Position numbers and translations under genes: made by a program. The notes beneath the pieces were generated by a model. The model searched no databases and was not told where the DNA came from. It was given only the letters and a program-made list of their open reading frames with translations. DNA of 64,000 nt from Elioraea tepidiphila DSM 17972 (GTDB lineage Bacteria > Pseudomonadota > Alphaproteobacteria > Acetobacterales > Acetobacteraceae): positions 62,001 through 126,000 of the forward strand of contig NZ_KB899918.1 of assembly GCF_000378465.1 (NCBI RefSeq). Direction: 5' to 3'. Shown here piece by piece: positions 27,791-37,300 of the stretch; positions within the stretch are counted from its first letter, which is position 1, and every line of letters starts with the position of its first letter.

Positions 27791-29191
27791 ATGGCGGCGG
27801 TGACGACGGAACTCTCGGCGTGGTGCGCCAGGATCACGCCCGCCTCCCTGCCCGAGCAGGTGCTGCGGCGCGCCGCCGCGCTGACGCTCGATCTGGTCGG
27901 CAACATGGTGCGGGCGCGGCACGACGCCGAGAGCACGCCGGCGCTGATCGCGGCCGTCCGCGCGCTCGGGCTCTGCGGCGGCGAGGCGACGGTGTTCGGC
28001 GATCCGACGCGCTACACCCCGGCGGGGGCGGCGCTGCTGAACGGCGCGCTCGGCCACTCGCTCGACTTTGACGACACCCACGCTGCCGGCAGCCTGCATC
28101 CGGGCGCGCCGGTGATCCCGGCCGCGCTCGCCGCCGCCGAACTGACCGGCGCGACGGGGGCCGACACGCTCGCCGCGATCGTCGCCGGCTACGAGGTGAC
28201 CTGCCGGCTCGCCCTCGCCCTGCCGGCGGGCGAGCACTATGACCGCGGCTACCACCCGACCGCCACCTGCGGCGCCTTCGGGGCGGCGGCGGCGGCGGGG
28301 CGCGTGTTCGGGCTCGACGCAGGCGCGATCGCGGATGCACTCGGCATCGCGCTGAGCCAGGCCGCGGGCAGCCTGCAGTTCCTCGCCAACGGCGCCTGGA
28401 CCAAGCGGTTCCAGGTCGGCTGGGCGGCGATGGCGGGGCTCGCAGCGGCGATGCTCGCACGCGAGGGCTTCCGCGGCGCGGCCGAGGCCATCGAGGGGCG
28501 GCATGGGTTCCTGCGCGCCTATGCCCCCTCGCCCACGCCCGAGCGCGTGCTGGAGCAGCTCGGCACGGTGTTCGAGACCATGCACACCGCCGTGAAGCCC
28601 TACCCCTCGTGCCGCTATGGGCATGCCGCGATCGACGCGGCGATCGCGCTGCGCGCCGAGCATGGGCTCACGGCCAATGGAATCGAATCGGTCACGGTCG
28701 GCCTGCCGGCCAAGGGCATGCTGCTGGTCGGCGCGCCGCACGAGCAGAAGATCGAGCCGAAGAATGTGGTGGACGGGCAATTCAGCGGCCCGTTCGTGGT
28801 CGCGGCCGCCCTCGCCACGGGCGCGATGGGCTGGGACAGCTACCGGCTGCTCGATGACCCGGCCGTGCGCGCGCTCGCCCGCAAGGTCCGCTGCGTCCAG
28901 GACCCCGAGATCGAGGCCGAGTTCCCCGCCAACATGTCGGGCAAGGTGACGGTGAAGACGACGGCGGGCGAGGTCTCGCGCAAGGTGGTGGTGCCCAAGG
29001 GCGAGCCTGACAATTTTCTGACGGATCAGGAACTTGCGGCGAAGTTCCACGGGCTGGTCGATCGCGTGATGGGCCAGGAGCGGGCGGCCGCGCTGGCCGA
29101 GGCGGTGCTGGGCCTCGCCACGGCACGCGATGTGGCCGGCCTGATGCGGCTTGCCAGCCCGCTTCCCGCGATGCGGCTCGCCGGCGAATAG
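27791..29191 (+). CDS. MmgE/PrpD-family protein
   Basis: 466 residues. Family features: RAAALTLDLVGNMVRA near the start, then NGALGHSLDFDDTH, ALAAAELTGATGADTLAAIVAGYEV, GYHPTATCGAFGAAAAAG and KPYPSCRYGHAAIDAAI. PrpD is 2-methylcitrate dehydratase; related members are cis-aconitate or itaconate decarboxylases or of unknown substrate. There is no prpB/prpC beside it, so the methylcitrate cycle is not implied. AGGAGG lies eight bases before the ATG. It is divergent from mltB with 155 bases between, in which no clear signal was found. Confidence 0.85.
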   Translation: MAAVTTELSAWCARITPASLPEQVLRRAAALTLDLVGNMVRARHDAESTPALIAAVRALGLCGGEATVFGDPTRYTPAGAALLNGALGHSLDFDDTHAAGSLHPGAPVIPAALAAAELTGATGADTLAAIVAGYEVTCRLALALPAGEHYDRGYHPTATCGAFGAAAAAGRVFGLDAGAIADALGIALSQAAGSLQFLANGAWTKRFQVGWAAMAGLAAAMLAREGFRGAAEAIEGRHGFLRAYAPSPTPERVLEQLGTVFETMHTAVKPYPSCRYGHAAIDAAIALRAEHGLTANGIESVTVGLPAKGMLLVGAPHEQKIEPKNVVDGQFSGPFVVAAALATGAMGWDSYRLLDDPAVRALARKVRCVQDPEIEAEFPANMSGKVTVKTTAGEVSRKVVVPKGEPDNFLTDQELAAKFHGLVDRVMGQERAAALAEAVLGLATARDVAGLMRLASPLPAMRLAGE

Positions 29192-29219
29192 GGGAACGCC
29201 TCCGCCCCGCGTGCGTTGG

Positions 29220-29237
29220 GTTCCGGTATGCCGGAAC
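29220..29237 (+). repeat. Hairpin just before the small membrane gene
   Basis: GTTCCGG, TATG loop, CCGGAAC: a perfect 7-base stem, ending five bases before the GAGGAGG ribosome site of the gene at 29252. No U-run follows, so it does not look like an intrinsic terminator of the MmgE gene. Confidence 0.45.
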
Positions 29238-29251
29238 GCATGAGGAGGATC

Positions 29252-29404
29252 ATGACCGGGACGGCGAAGGACGACGCCCCGCCGTTGATGGAACCGGCGC
29301 CGCGGGCGCGCCAGGCCGAGCGGACGGGCCTGTGGCGGATTCTGACGATCTCGGTGCTGGTGGCCGTGGTCGCGCCCGGAGTCGTCCGGGTTGCGACTGG
29401 CTGA
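29252..29404 (+). CDS. Small single-span membrane protein, 50 residues
   Basis: Not recognised. The chosen ATG has an ideal Shine-Dalgarno (GAGGAGG, seven bases ahead). A charged, Pro-rich N-terminal half (about 25 residues) is followed by Arg and then one membrane helix, LWRILTISVLVAVVAPGVVRVA. That places the N-terminus in the cytoplasm by the positive-inside rule. It lies 60 bases after the MmgE stop and converges on the unknown gene at 29412 (seven bases apart). Strong ribosome site and sensible topology argue for a real gene, but it is short. Confidence 0.55.
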   Translation: MTGTAKDDAPPLMEPAPRARQAERTGLWRILTISVLVAVVAPGVVRVATG

Positions 29405-29411
29405 CCGGGCC

Positions 29412-29777
29412 TCAGAACGGCGTGCGGCTCAGGCGCGGGTCGGCGATATCGACATAGCCGCGGCTGAGCGCGCGCTCCAGCGCCTCGAAGGCCATCCGCG
29501 TCTCGTCATAGGCGCTGCGGAGCTTCGAGAGCCGGGCGATCTCTTCGGCGGTGACCGCGCCGCGCGTGTCCTTGCCGAGCGACAGGGCGGCGGCGAGGTA
29601 CTCGGCGCGCAGCCGCGCCACCATCGTGGCGAGACGCAGGAACGCGTCGCGGGTGAGTTCCGGGACGCGCTGGCCGATGACGGCCCGGTTGGCCTCGCGC
29701 ACGCCGTGCTCGACCTCGTCCAGAAGCCGCTTCTGGGCGCGGTACCAGCCGGGGTCGGTATCGGCGATCGGGGGCAT
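29412..29777 (-). CDS. Unknown helical protein, 121 residues
   Basis: Not recognised. Predicted almost wholly helical: WYRAQKRLLDEVEHGVREANR, LTRDAFLRLATMVARLRAEYLAAAL, then ITAEEIARLSKLRSAYDETRMAFEALERAL-type heptads (the last split by a short turn). No signal peptide or membrane segment. Good ribosome site (GGAGGAGAC before ATG), and codon use like its neighbours. It lies 46 bases downstream of the comEC start strand partner's end, so comEC could be downstream in the same transcript only if read in the order 29777 back to 29412 after comEC; it in fact follows comEC on the minus strand. Confidence 0.65.
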   Translation of the reverse strand: MPPIADTDPGWYRAQKRLLDEVEHGVREANRAVIGQRVPELTRDAFLRLATMVARLRAEYLAAALSLGKDTRGAVTAEEIARLSKLRSAYDETRMAFEALERALSRGYVDIADPRLSRTPF

Positions 29778-29823
29778 CGGTCTCCTCCGATCGGACCATG
29801 GACCCCAGCACCTTGAGAAAGCG

Positions 29824-31977
29824 TTACTCGTCCAGCGGCGCCGGCGGCAGGGCGTCGGCCTCGCGCTGCGCCCGTGTGCGCGGCACCGGCGCCACCCAGG
29901 GCCGCTCGCCGCGCCACGCCCGGTCCGACAGCACGACCGGCGGGTCGCCCAGCCACACCGCGTGCGCGCCGTCGCGCCAGACCGAGAACCGGTCGATCGC
30001 GGCCGAGCCGGTGCAGCGCCCCCAGACCGGCTCGGCGGAGACCACCACCGCGACCCGTCCGCACCAGCGCCCCGGCGAGTCGCCGCGCAGCAGCACAGCC
30101 GACCCTCCCATCACGCAGGCGCCCGGCGTGCAGTCGATCGACGCAGCCGGCCGCCCGGTCTCGGGCAGGGGGACGAACGCGAGTCCACCCGAGCGTTCCT
30201 CCCAGATGCCCCGCACGAACCGGCTCGCCCCCGGCAGGCTCTGCACATGCAGCGCGCCCTCGGCGCGGATCGCGATCAGCCGCGCATCGGGAGACACGAG
30301 GATATCGGGTGGGCGGGCGAGCCACGGCGAGGCAAGCCCGAGCGCGAGCGGCAGCACGGCGAGCAGACGCAGCCGCGTGCGCCAGAGGCAGAGCCAGCAG
30401 AGCCCGAACCCGCAGGCGGCGACGCCCCAGACGGGCATGGCCGGCAGGCGCGGCGCCGCCCCGGGCCAGGACGCGACCTCGTGCGCCACGGCGAGCATCC
30501 CGCTGATGCCGAACGCCATCGGCCGCAGCGCCATCCCTTCCAGCCCGAGCGGCATCAGCGCCAGCGCCGCCATGCCCCAGGGCATCACCCAGACCGAGGT
30601 CAGCGGCACCGCGAGCGCGTTGGCCGCGATGCCGTAGACCTGCACGCGCTGGAAGTGGAACGCCGCGAACGGCGCGGTCGCGGCCGAGGCGACGAGCGAC
30701 GTGAACGCAAGCGCCAGCACGCCGTAGCCCGCCCGCACCAGCAGCCTGCGGTGTCCGCGCGGCGACAGCCAGGTGCCGCGCGCGGTTTCCCAGGCCGCGA
30801 TCAGCGCCAGCACCGCGGCGAAGCTCATCTGGAACGAGGGGCCGAGCAGCGCCTCGGGCTGGATCAGCAGCACCACGCAGGCCGCGAGTGCGAGCGCACG
30901 CAGGCCCACGCCGCTGCGGTCGAGCACCACCGCGAGCGCGAACAGCGCTGCCATGGCGATCGCGCGCTGCATCGGCACCTGGCTGCCCGTCAGCAGCATG
31001 TAGCCGAGACCGCCAACGATTCCAGCGACCGCGGCGATCTTCTTCACATGCAGGTGGAGCAGCGCCCAGGGCCAGAGCCCGAGTGCGAGCCGCACCAGCA
31101 GGAACCCCAGCGCCGCGACGATGCCGACATGCAGCCCGGACACCGCCAGCAGATGCGCGAGCCCCGAGTCGCGGATACGCGCGAGCTCGCCGGGCGGGAT
31201 CGCGCCGCGCTGGCCCGTCAGCAGCGCCGCCGCGACCGCGCCCTCGGTGCCGGGCACGGCGGCGAGGGTGCGCGCGACCACGCTCTGACGCAGCGCGGCA
31301 AGTCGCTGGCCGGTCGAGGACGGAGCAGCGGGCGCGAGGACATCCACCGGTCCGAGGGCAAATCCCACGCCGCCGAGCCGATCAAAAAAGGCCACGCGCT
31401 GGAAATCGAAAGCCGCGGGTGCGGCGGGCGCTCCGGGTGGGCGGACGAGGCCGCGTAGCCGCACCCGGTCGCCCGGCGTCAGCGGGGTCGCATCCCCTGG
31501 TGCGAGACGAAGGCGCAGGTCGCGTGGCAGCGCCGGCTCGTCCGGCCCCAACCGCACGGCCGAGAGCCGCACCCGCCGGCCCTCCGGGAGCACGTCGACC
31601 GAGACCACCGTGCCCTCGGCGACCACGGCGCGGAACGGCAGCTCGTGCACTGCCGGTGGCATCGCCGCGGTGCGGAGCTGTGCGGCCGAGAATCCCGCGG
31701 CGACAGCCAGGGCCGCCACGGCCACCGGCAGGGCGCGCAGGGTGCGGCGGCTGAGCATCACCGCGCCCAGCGCCAACACCAGCGCTGCCGGCCCTAGCCA
31801 GAGCGGCGGCTCGCCGGCCAGGGCGAAGTACCACGCCACCCCCGCCGCCATGGCCACCGGCAGCCACAGGAACAGCCGTGACCGTTCGGCGGCCGCGAGC
31901 GCGCCGAGTCCGGCGAGCCGACCGCGCCAGCCCACCCGGTCGACCGTGCCGAACCGGGCAAGCGCGACGGTGCTCAT
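29824..31977 (-). CDS. comEC: ComEC/Rec2-family membrane protein
   Basis: 717 residues. An N-terminal DUF4131-type region (about 30-200) with two membrane segments is followed by the competence core (about 230-520) of eight to ten helices, including ISGLHVG-like LLAVSGLHVGIVAALGF and TGSQVPMQRA. The C-terminal part (about 545-717) sits where many ComEC proteins carry a metallo-beta-lactamase domain but has no HxHxDH motif, so it is likely non-catalytic. ComEC carries single-stranded DNA across the inner membrane during transformation; no other competence gene is in the window. Confidence 0.88.
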   Translation of the reverse strand: MSTVALARFGTVDRVGWRGRLAGLGALAAAERSRLFLWLPVAMAAGVAWYFALAGEPPLWLGPAALVLALGAVMLSRRTLRALPVAVAALAVAAGFSAAQLRTAAMPPAVHELPFRAVVAEGTVVSVDVLPEGRRVRLSAVRLGPDEPALPRDLRLRLAPGDATPLTPGDRVRLRGLVRPPGAPAAPAAFDFQRVAFFDRLGGVGFALGPVDVLAPAAPSSTGQRLAALRQSVVARTLAAVPGTEGAVAAALLTGQRGAIPPGELARIRDSGLAHLLAVSGLHVGIVAALGFLLVRLALGLWPWALLHLHVKKIAAVAGIVGGLGYMLLTGSQVPMQRAIAMAALFALAVVLDRSGVGLRALALAACVVLLIQPEALLGPSFQMSFAAVLALIAAWETARGTWLSPRGHRRLLVRAGYGVLALAFTSLVASAATAPFAAFHFQRVQVYGIAANALAVPLTSVWVMPWGMAALALMPLGLEGMALRPMAFGISGMLAVAHEVASWPGAAPRLPAMPVWGVAACGFGLCWLCLWRTRLRLLAVLPLALGLASPWLARPPDILVSPDARLIAIRAEGALHVQSLPGASRFVRGIWEERSGGLAFVPLPETGRPAASIDCTPGACVMGGSAVLLRGDSPGRWCGRVAVVVSAEPVWGRCTGSAAIDRFSVWRDGAHAVWLGDPPVVLSDRAWRGERPWVAPVPRTRAQREADALPPAPLDE

Positions 31978-32051
31978 GCGCCCGCAACCATGACGCGCAC
32001 TCTACAGCCGCCCCGGCCGCGTGCTAAGCGACCGCGCCCGGAGGAGTTCCG

Positions 32052-33449
32052 ATGTCCGTCGTCACCCGCTTCGCCCCCTCGCCCACCGGCTTCCTGCACA
32101 TCGGCGGCGCGCGCACCGCGCTCTACAACTGGCTGTTCGCGCGCCGTCATGGCGGGCGCTATCTGCTGCGCATCGAGGACACCGACACGGCGCGCGAGGT
32201 GCCGGGCGCGGTCGAGCAGATCATCGAGAGCCTCACCTGGCTCGGCATCCCGCCCGACGAGCCGCCCGTGTCGCAGCGCGCGCGCCAGGAGCGCCACGCC
32301 GAGGTCGCGCGCCAACTCGTCGCCATGGGGCGTGCCTACTACGCCTACGAGACGCCCGAGGAGCTTCAGGCGATGCGCGAGCGCGCGACCGCCGAGGGCC
32401 GCCCGCCGCGCTACGACGGCGCCTGGCGCGACCGCGACCCGGCCGAGGCGCCGCCCGGTGTGGCGGGGGCGATCCGGCTCAAGGCGCCGCGCGAGGGCGA
32501 AACGGTGGTCGAGGATCTCGTCCAGGGCACGGTGCGGGTCGCCAATGCCGAGCTCGACGACATGATCATCCTCCGCTCGGACGGACGGCCCACCTACCTG
32601 CATGCCGTGGTGGTGGACGACCACGACATGGGCATCACGCATGTGATCCGCGGCGACGACCACCTCACCAACACCTTCCGCCAGTGCCAGGTCTATGACG
32701 CGATGGGCTGGGCGCGACCGGCCTTCGCCCACATCCCGCTGATCCACGGCCAGGACGGCGCGAAGCTCTCCAAGCGCCACGGTGCGGTGTCGGTGCTCGA
32801 TTTCCGCGACCAGGGGTATCTGCCCGAGGCGGTGGCGAACTACCTGCTGCGGCTCGGCTGGGGCCATGGCGACATCGAGGTCATCGCGATGGACGAGGCG
32901 GCGCGCATCTTCGATCTCGCCGATGTCGGCCGCGCCGCCGCCCGCTTCGACTACCAGAAGCTCGCGCATCTCAACGGGATCTGGCTGCGCCGTGCCGACG
33001 ACGAGCGGCTGACGAAGCTGGTGCTGGAACGCCTCGCGCGCCGGACCGAGGGCGCGGTCGGCGCGATCACCGCCGAGCGCATCGCCAAGCTCATGGCGGG
33101 GCTCAAGGAGCGCGCGCGAACCCTCGAGGATCTGACGGATGCCGCGGCGTTCCTGGCGCGGGCCGTACCGCTGCCGATGGAGCCCAAGGCCGAGGGGCTC
33201 CTGACCCCCGAGGCGCGGATCGCGCTGCGCGAGCTGGCCGCGTCGTGGAACGGCGTGGCGTGGGAGCCGGCGGCGCTGGAAGCCGCCACGCGCGCCCATG
33301 CGGAGGCCAGGTCGATGAAGCTGAAGGATCTTGCCATGCCGCTGCGAGCGGCGCTGACCGGCTCGACCACCTCGCCGCCGGTTTTCGACGTCGCCGCCGC
33401 GCTCGGCCGCGAGGAGACACTCGCCCGCATCGCCGCCGTGTCGGGCTGA
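32052..33449 (+). CDS. gltX: Glutamyl-tRNA synthetase
   Basis: 465 residues, class I synthetase: the HIGH-like box in RFAPSPTGFLHIGGART, LLRIEDTD, and the KMSKS-equivalent GAKLSKRHGAVSV near residue 240, with the anticodon-binding helical domain at the C-terminus. Start ATG follows GGAGGAG. It is divergent from comEC with 74 bases between them. Many alphaproteobacteria have two GltX copies and charge tRNA(Gln) indirectly; whether this is such a copy cannot be told from the sequence. Confidence 0.96.
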   Translation: MSVVTRFAPSPTGFLHIGGARTALYNWLFARRHGGRYLLRIEDTDTAREVPGAVEQIIESLTWLGIPPDEPPVSQRARQERHAEVARQLVAMGRAYYAYETPEELQAMRERATAEGRPPRYDGAWRDRDPAEAPPGVAGAIRLKAPREGETVVEDLVQGTVRVANAELDDMIILRSDGRPTYLHAVVVDDHDMGITHVIRGDDHLTNTFRQCQVYDAMGWARPAFAHIPLIHGQDGAKLSKRHGAVSVLDFRDQGYLPEAVANYLLRLGWGHGDIEVIAMDEAARIFDLADVGRAAARFDYQKLAHLNGIWLRRADDERLTKLVLERLARRTEGAVGAITAERIAKLMAGLKERARTLEDLTDAAAFLARAVPLPMEPKAEGLLTPEARIALRELAASWNGVAWEPAALEAATRAHAEARSMKLKDLAMPLRAALTGSTTSPPVFDVAAALGREETLARIAAVSG

Positions 33450-33904
33450 TGGCGCGCGGCCTGCCCTTCCCGGCGTTCTGGCTCGGGTTCGGCGGCCTGA
33501 TCCCCTTCGCCGCCTGCGCGGCGGGCGCCTTCATCGGCCCTGAGGGGTGGCGGGGTTTCGCGCTCATCGCGCTGATCGGCTATGGCGCGGTGATCCTCGC
33601 CTTCCTCGGCGCGGTGCATTGGGGGCTGGCGCTTGCCGCCACCGCCGAGGCCGAGACACGGCACGCGCGCACCCGGCTCACCCTCGGCGTCGTGCCGGCC
33701 CTGATCGCTTGGGGTGCGCTGATGCTGCCGGCCTGGGCGGCGTTGACGGTCCTGATCGCGGGCTTCCTTGGCGTGTGGGCCGCCGAGGAGAGCGGCGCCC
33801 GCGAGGGGCTGGTGCCCGGGCGCTATCTCTGGCTGCGCCGCCTGCTCACCCTCTCCGTGGTGGTGATCCTCTCGGCCGTGCTGATGGGGCTGCTGTTCGG
33901 CTGA
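33449..33904 (+). CDS. DUF3429 membrane protein
   Basis: 151 residues with about five hydrophobic segments: LPFPAFWLGFGGLIPFAACA, FALIALIGYGAVILAFLGAV, then LGVVPALIAWGALM, AALTVLIAGFLGVWAA and a last helix. The HWGLALA motif after the second helix is typical of the DUF3429 family. Function unknown. The ATG lies inside TGATG, sharing one base with the gltX stop; the open frame upstream belongs to gltX in another phase. Confidence 0.8.
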   Translation: MARGLPFPAFWLGFGGLIPFAACAAGAFIGPEGWRGFALIALIGYGAVILAFLGAVHWGLALAATAEAETRHARTRLTLGVVPALIAWGALMLPAWAALTVLIAGFLGVWAAEESGAREGLVPGRYLWLRRLLTLSVVVILSAVLMGLLFG

Positions 33905-33945
33905 CACCCTGCATACACACGCGGGGATTGATTTGCCTCCCCCCT

Positions 33946-33960
33946 TTAACGTCTCATTAA
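33946..33960. promoter_or_regulatory. CtrA-type box TTAA-N7-TTAA
   Basis: TTAA at 33946-33949 and TTAA at 33957-33960, followed by C, matching the CtrA consensus TTAA-N7-TTAAC. It lies in an AT-richer stretch 28 bases before the coiled-coil gene. CtrA is the alphaproteobacterial cell-cycle/motility regulator. Control of the gene at 33989 is inferred from position. Confidence 0.6.
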
Positions 33961-33988
33961 CCACCGGGACCTCGCAGGGGATTGGGTC

Positions 33989-34297
33989 ATGCACAAGGAC
34001 GATACGGGACAGGTCATTCCATTCCCGATGGAGCGCGTGCGTCAGCCTGCGCGCGGCCAGGATCGTCTGGCGGCAGCCCTCGCCTCGCTCGAGGCCGCGC
34101 TCGCCGAGCAGCGCGAGGCCATGGCCGGGTTCCGCGCCACGCTCGGCGAGCTCGGCGCTGCGGTGCACGCGCTGGAGGGTGGCGCGGTGGGGCTCTCGAC
34201 GCGACTTGGCGCCCTGCATCGGCAGGTCGGCAGCGTGAACCGCTCCGCGCGTGACCTGGAGGCCTGGGCCGACGGCGTCCTCGCCCGCGCCCGCTGA
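33989..34297 (+). CDS. Unknown coiled-coil protein behind a CtrA box
   Basis: Not recognised; 102 residues. A polar N-terminus (MHKDDTGQVIPFPMERVRQ) precedes an uninterrupted helical region with heptad spacing from about 25 to 100 (LAAALASLEAALAEQREAM, then TLGELGAAVHALEGG and LGALHRQVGSVNRSARDLEAW). No signal or membrane segment. Such proteins may dimerise or bind a partner. The upstream region holds a CtrA-type box and no ribosome site stronger than GGGG. Its stop is six bases from the stop of the convergent dnaE. Could be cell-cycle or motility linked, but only the box suggests that. Confidence 0.6.
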   Translation: MHKDDTGQVIPFPMERVRQPARGQDRLAAALASLEAALAEQREAMAGFRATLGELGAAVHALEGGAVGLSTRLGALHRQVGSVNRSARDLEAWADGVLARAR

Positions 34298-34303
34298 GGG
34301 CGG

Positions 34304-37300
34304 TTACACCTCCTCGACCCGCAGCACGCCCGGCAGCGCCGCGATCGCCGGCACCAGCGCCGGCGAGATCGCGTAGCCGCCCAGCAGCGCGACCTCGATC
34401 TCCTGGCCGTTCTCCAGACGCGGCGCCAGGATGACCCGTCCCCTGCCCCGCCCGGCCTCGCTCAGGATCGCCTTGATCGGCGCGATCGCTGCCGTGTCGG
34501 CGAGCCACGCCTTCAGCCCGGTGCCGGCGGCCGCCACCGCGGGATCGAGCTTCTCCACCTCCACCGCCGTCAGCCGCACGGTCTCGCCCTCGGCGCGCGC
34601 GTCGGCGGTGACGAGCAGCCGCTCGCCCGCGACCAGCAGCGGACGGACTCGGCTCAGCACCTCGCTGAACAGCGTCACCTCGAAACTGCCCGAGGCGTCC
34701 GACATCCGGAGCCAGCACATCTTCGCGCCGGTGCGGGTCGGACGCTCCTTCGCGGCCACCACGGACCCCGCGAGCTTGATGCGGCCCGCGCCGGCCCCCA
34801 CGCGCTGGGCGATCGCGGCGGCGCGCACCACGCCGAGCCGCCGCAGCGCGACCGCATAGGCATCGAGCGGATGCTTGGTCAGGTGGAACCCGACCGCCTC
34901 GGCCTCGTGCGCGAGCCGGTCCATGACCGGCCAGTCCGCCACCTCCGGCAGCCGGAGCGGCTCGGGCCCGTTGGCCCCGAACAGGCCGATCTGATGGCTC
35001 GCGCGGTCCTCGGCCATCGCGGCGGCGCGGCGGATGATCGCCTCGGCCCCCTCGGCGATGCGGCGCCGATTGGGTTCGATGCTGTCGAAGGCGCCGGCAT
35101 GGGCGAGGTACTCGATCTGCATCCGGTTCAGGTTGCGCGGATCGATGCGCGCGGCGAAGTCGGCGACCGAGCGGAACGGCCCGCCGCGCTGTCGCTCGGC
35201 GACCAGGCCCCGCATCGCCGCGAGCCCGACCTTCTTCACCGCTGCGAGCGCGTAGCGGATGCGCAAGGCCCCGTCCGCGCCGCGTTCGATCTGGAAATCG
35301 GCGTCCGAGGCGTTCACGTCCGGCGGCAGCACCTCGATGCCCATGCGCTCGGCCTCGGCCTTCAGGGAAGCGAGCTTGTCGGTGTTCGCGATCGCAAGCG
35401 ACATCGAGGCGGCGAGGAACACCACCGGATGGTTCGCCTTCACCCACGCCGTCTGGTAGGCGACCAGCGCATAGGCCGCGGCGTGGCTCTTGTTGAAGCC
35501 GTAATCGGCGAATTTCTCCATCAGGTCGAAGATCTCGGCCGCCTTGGCGGGATCGATGCCGCGCGCGACCGCGCCCTCGGTGAACACCGCGCGCTGCTTC
35601 TCCATCTCGGCGCGGATCTTCTTGCCCATCGCGCGGCGCAGCAGGTCGGCGCCACCCAGCGAGTAGCCCGCCAGCACCTGCGCGATCTGCATCACCTGCT
35701 CCTGGTAGACCATGATGCCGTAGGTCTCCGCCAGGATGTCGCGGATCGCCTCGTGCGGCGGCTCCCACGGTTCGCCGTGCTTGCGCGCGCAATAGGCCGG
35801 GATGTTCGCCATCGGGCCCGGGCGGTAGAGCGCGACCGCGGCGATCAGGTCCTCGAAGCGGTCGGGGCGCATCTGGCGCAGCACGTCGCGCATGCCCTGG
35901 CTCTCGAACTGGAACACGCCCGCCGCGTCGCCGTGCTGGAGCATCGCGTAGGTGCGCGCGTCATCCAGCGGCAGCCGGTCGAGGTCCACCTCGATGCCGA
36001 GCGATCGCAGCATCTCCTGCGCGCGGCGGAGGATCGTCAGCGTGGTCAGGCCGAGGAAGTCGAACTTCACCAGCCCCGCCTGCTCGACATGCTTCATCGA
36101 GTACTGCGTGACCAGCATCTCCGAACGCTGATCGCGGTAGAGCGGAATGAGCTCGATCAGCGGCCGGTCGCCGATCACCACGCCCGCGGCATGGGTGGAG
36201 GCGTGGCGGTAGAGCCCTTCGAGCTGGAGCGCGATCTCCATCAGCCGTGCGACCTGCTCGTCCTCGTCGCGCATCGCGCGCAGCATCGGATCGCCCTCGA
36301 TCGCCTGCGCCAGCGTCACCGGCTTGGCCGGATTGTTCGGGATCAGCTCGGCGATCTTGTTCACAAGACCGAAGGGCAGGCCGAGCACGCGGCCGACATC
36401 GCGCACCACCGCGCGCGCCTGGAGCTTGCCGAAGGTGATGATCTGCGCGACACGATCGGCGCCGTATTCGCGCCGCACATAGGCGATCACCTCGTCGCGC
36501 CGGTCCTGGCAGAAGTCGATGTCGAAATCGGGCATCGACACGCGCTCTGGGTTCAGGAAACGCTCGAACAGCAGGCCGAACCGGATCGGGTCGAGATCGG
36601 TGATCGCGAGCGCCCAGGCGGCCACGGATCCCGCCCCCGAGCCGCGCCCCGGCCCGACCGGAATCCCCTGCGCCTTGGCCCACTGGATGAAGTCGGCGAC
36701 GATCAGGAAGTAGCCCGCGAAGCCCATCTTCTCGATCACGGAGAGCTCGTAGTCGAGCCGGTCGCGATACGGCCTGGCGTCGGCCTCGCTCACGCCGAGG
36801 ACGGCGAGCCGGCGCGCGAGCCCCGCTTCGGCCATGGCGCGCACCGTTTCGGCTTCGGTCCGGCCGGGCTGGACCTTCGGACTCACGGGCAGCAGCGGAT
36901 CGCGCGGCCGCGCCATCACCGCGCAGCGGCGCGCGAGGGCGATCGTGTTGTCGCAGGCCTCGGGCAGATCGGCGAAGGCCGCGCGCATCGCCGGCTCGTC
37001 CTTGAACCAGTGCTCCGGCGTCACCCGGCGGCGGTCCTCCTCCGAGAGCAGCCGCCGATCGGCGATGCACAGCAGCGCATCGTGCGCCTCGTGCATCGCG
37101 GGGGTCGCGAAGAAGCAGTCATTGGTCGCGACGATCGGCAGGCCGAGCGCGTCGGCGAGCGCGAGCATCGCCGGCTCGGCGATGCGCTCCTCGGCGACGC
37201 CATGACGATGCAGCTCGACGCAGAGCCGATCGCCGAAGCGATGGGCCAGGCGTTCGAGCCAGTGCCGTGCGGCCGCCTCCTGCCCGTCGAGCAGCAACCG

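Noticed and set aside
29551-31458. 635-codon plus-strand frame opposite comEC
   Set aside because: Arg/Gln/His-rich shadow of comEC codons.
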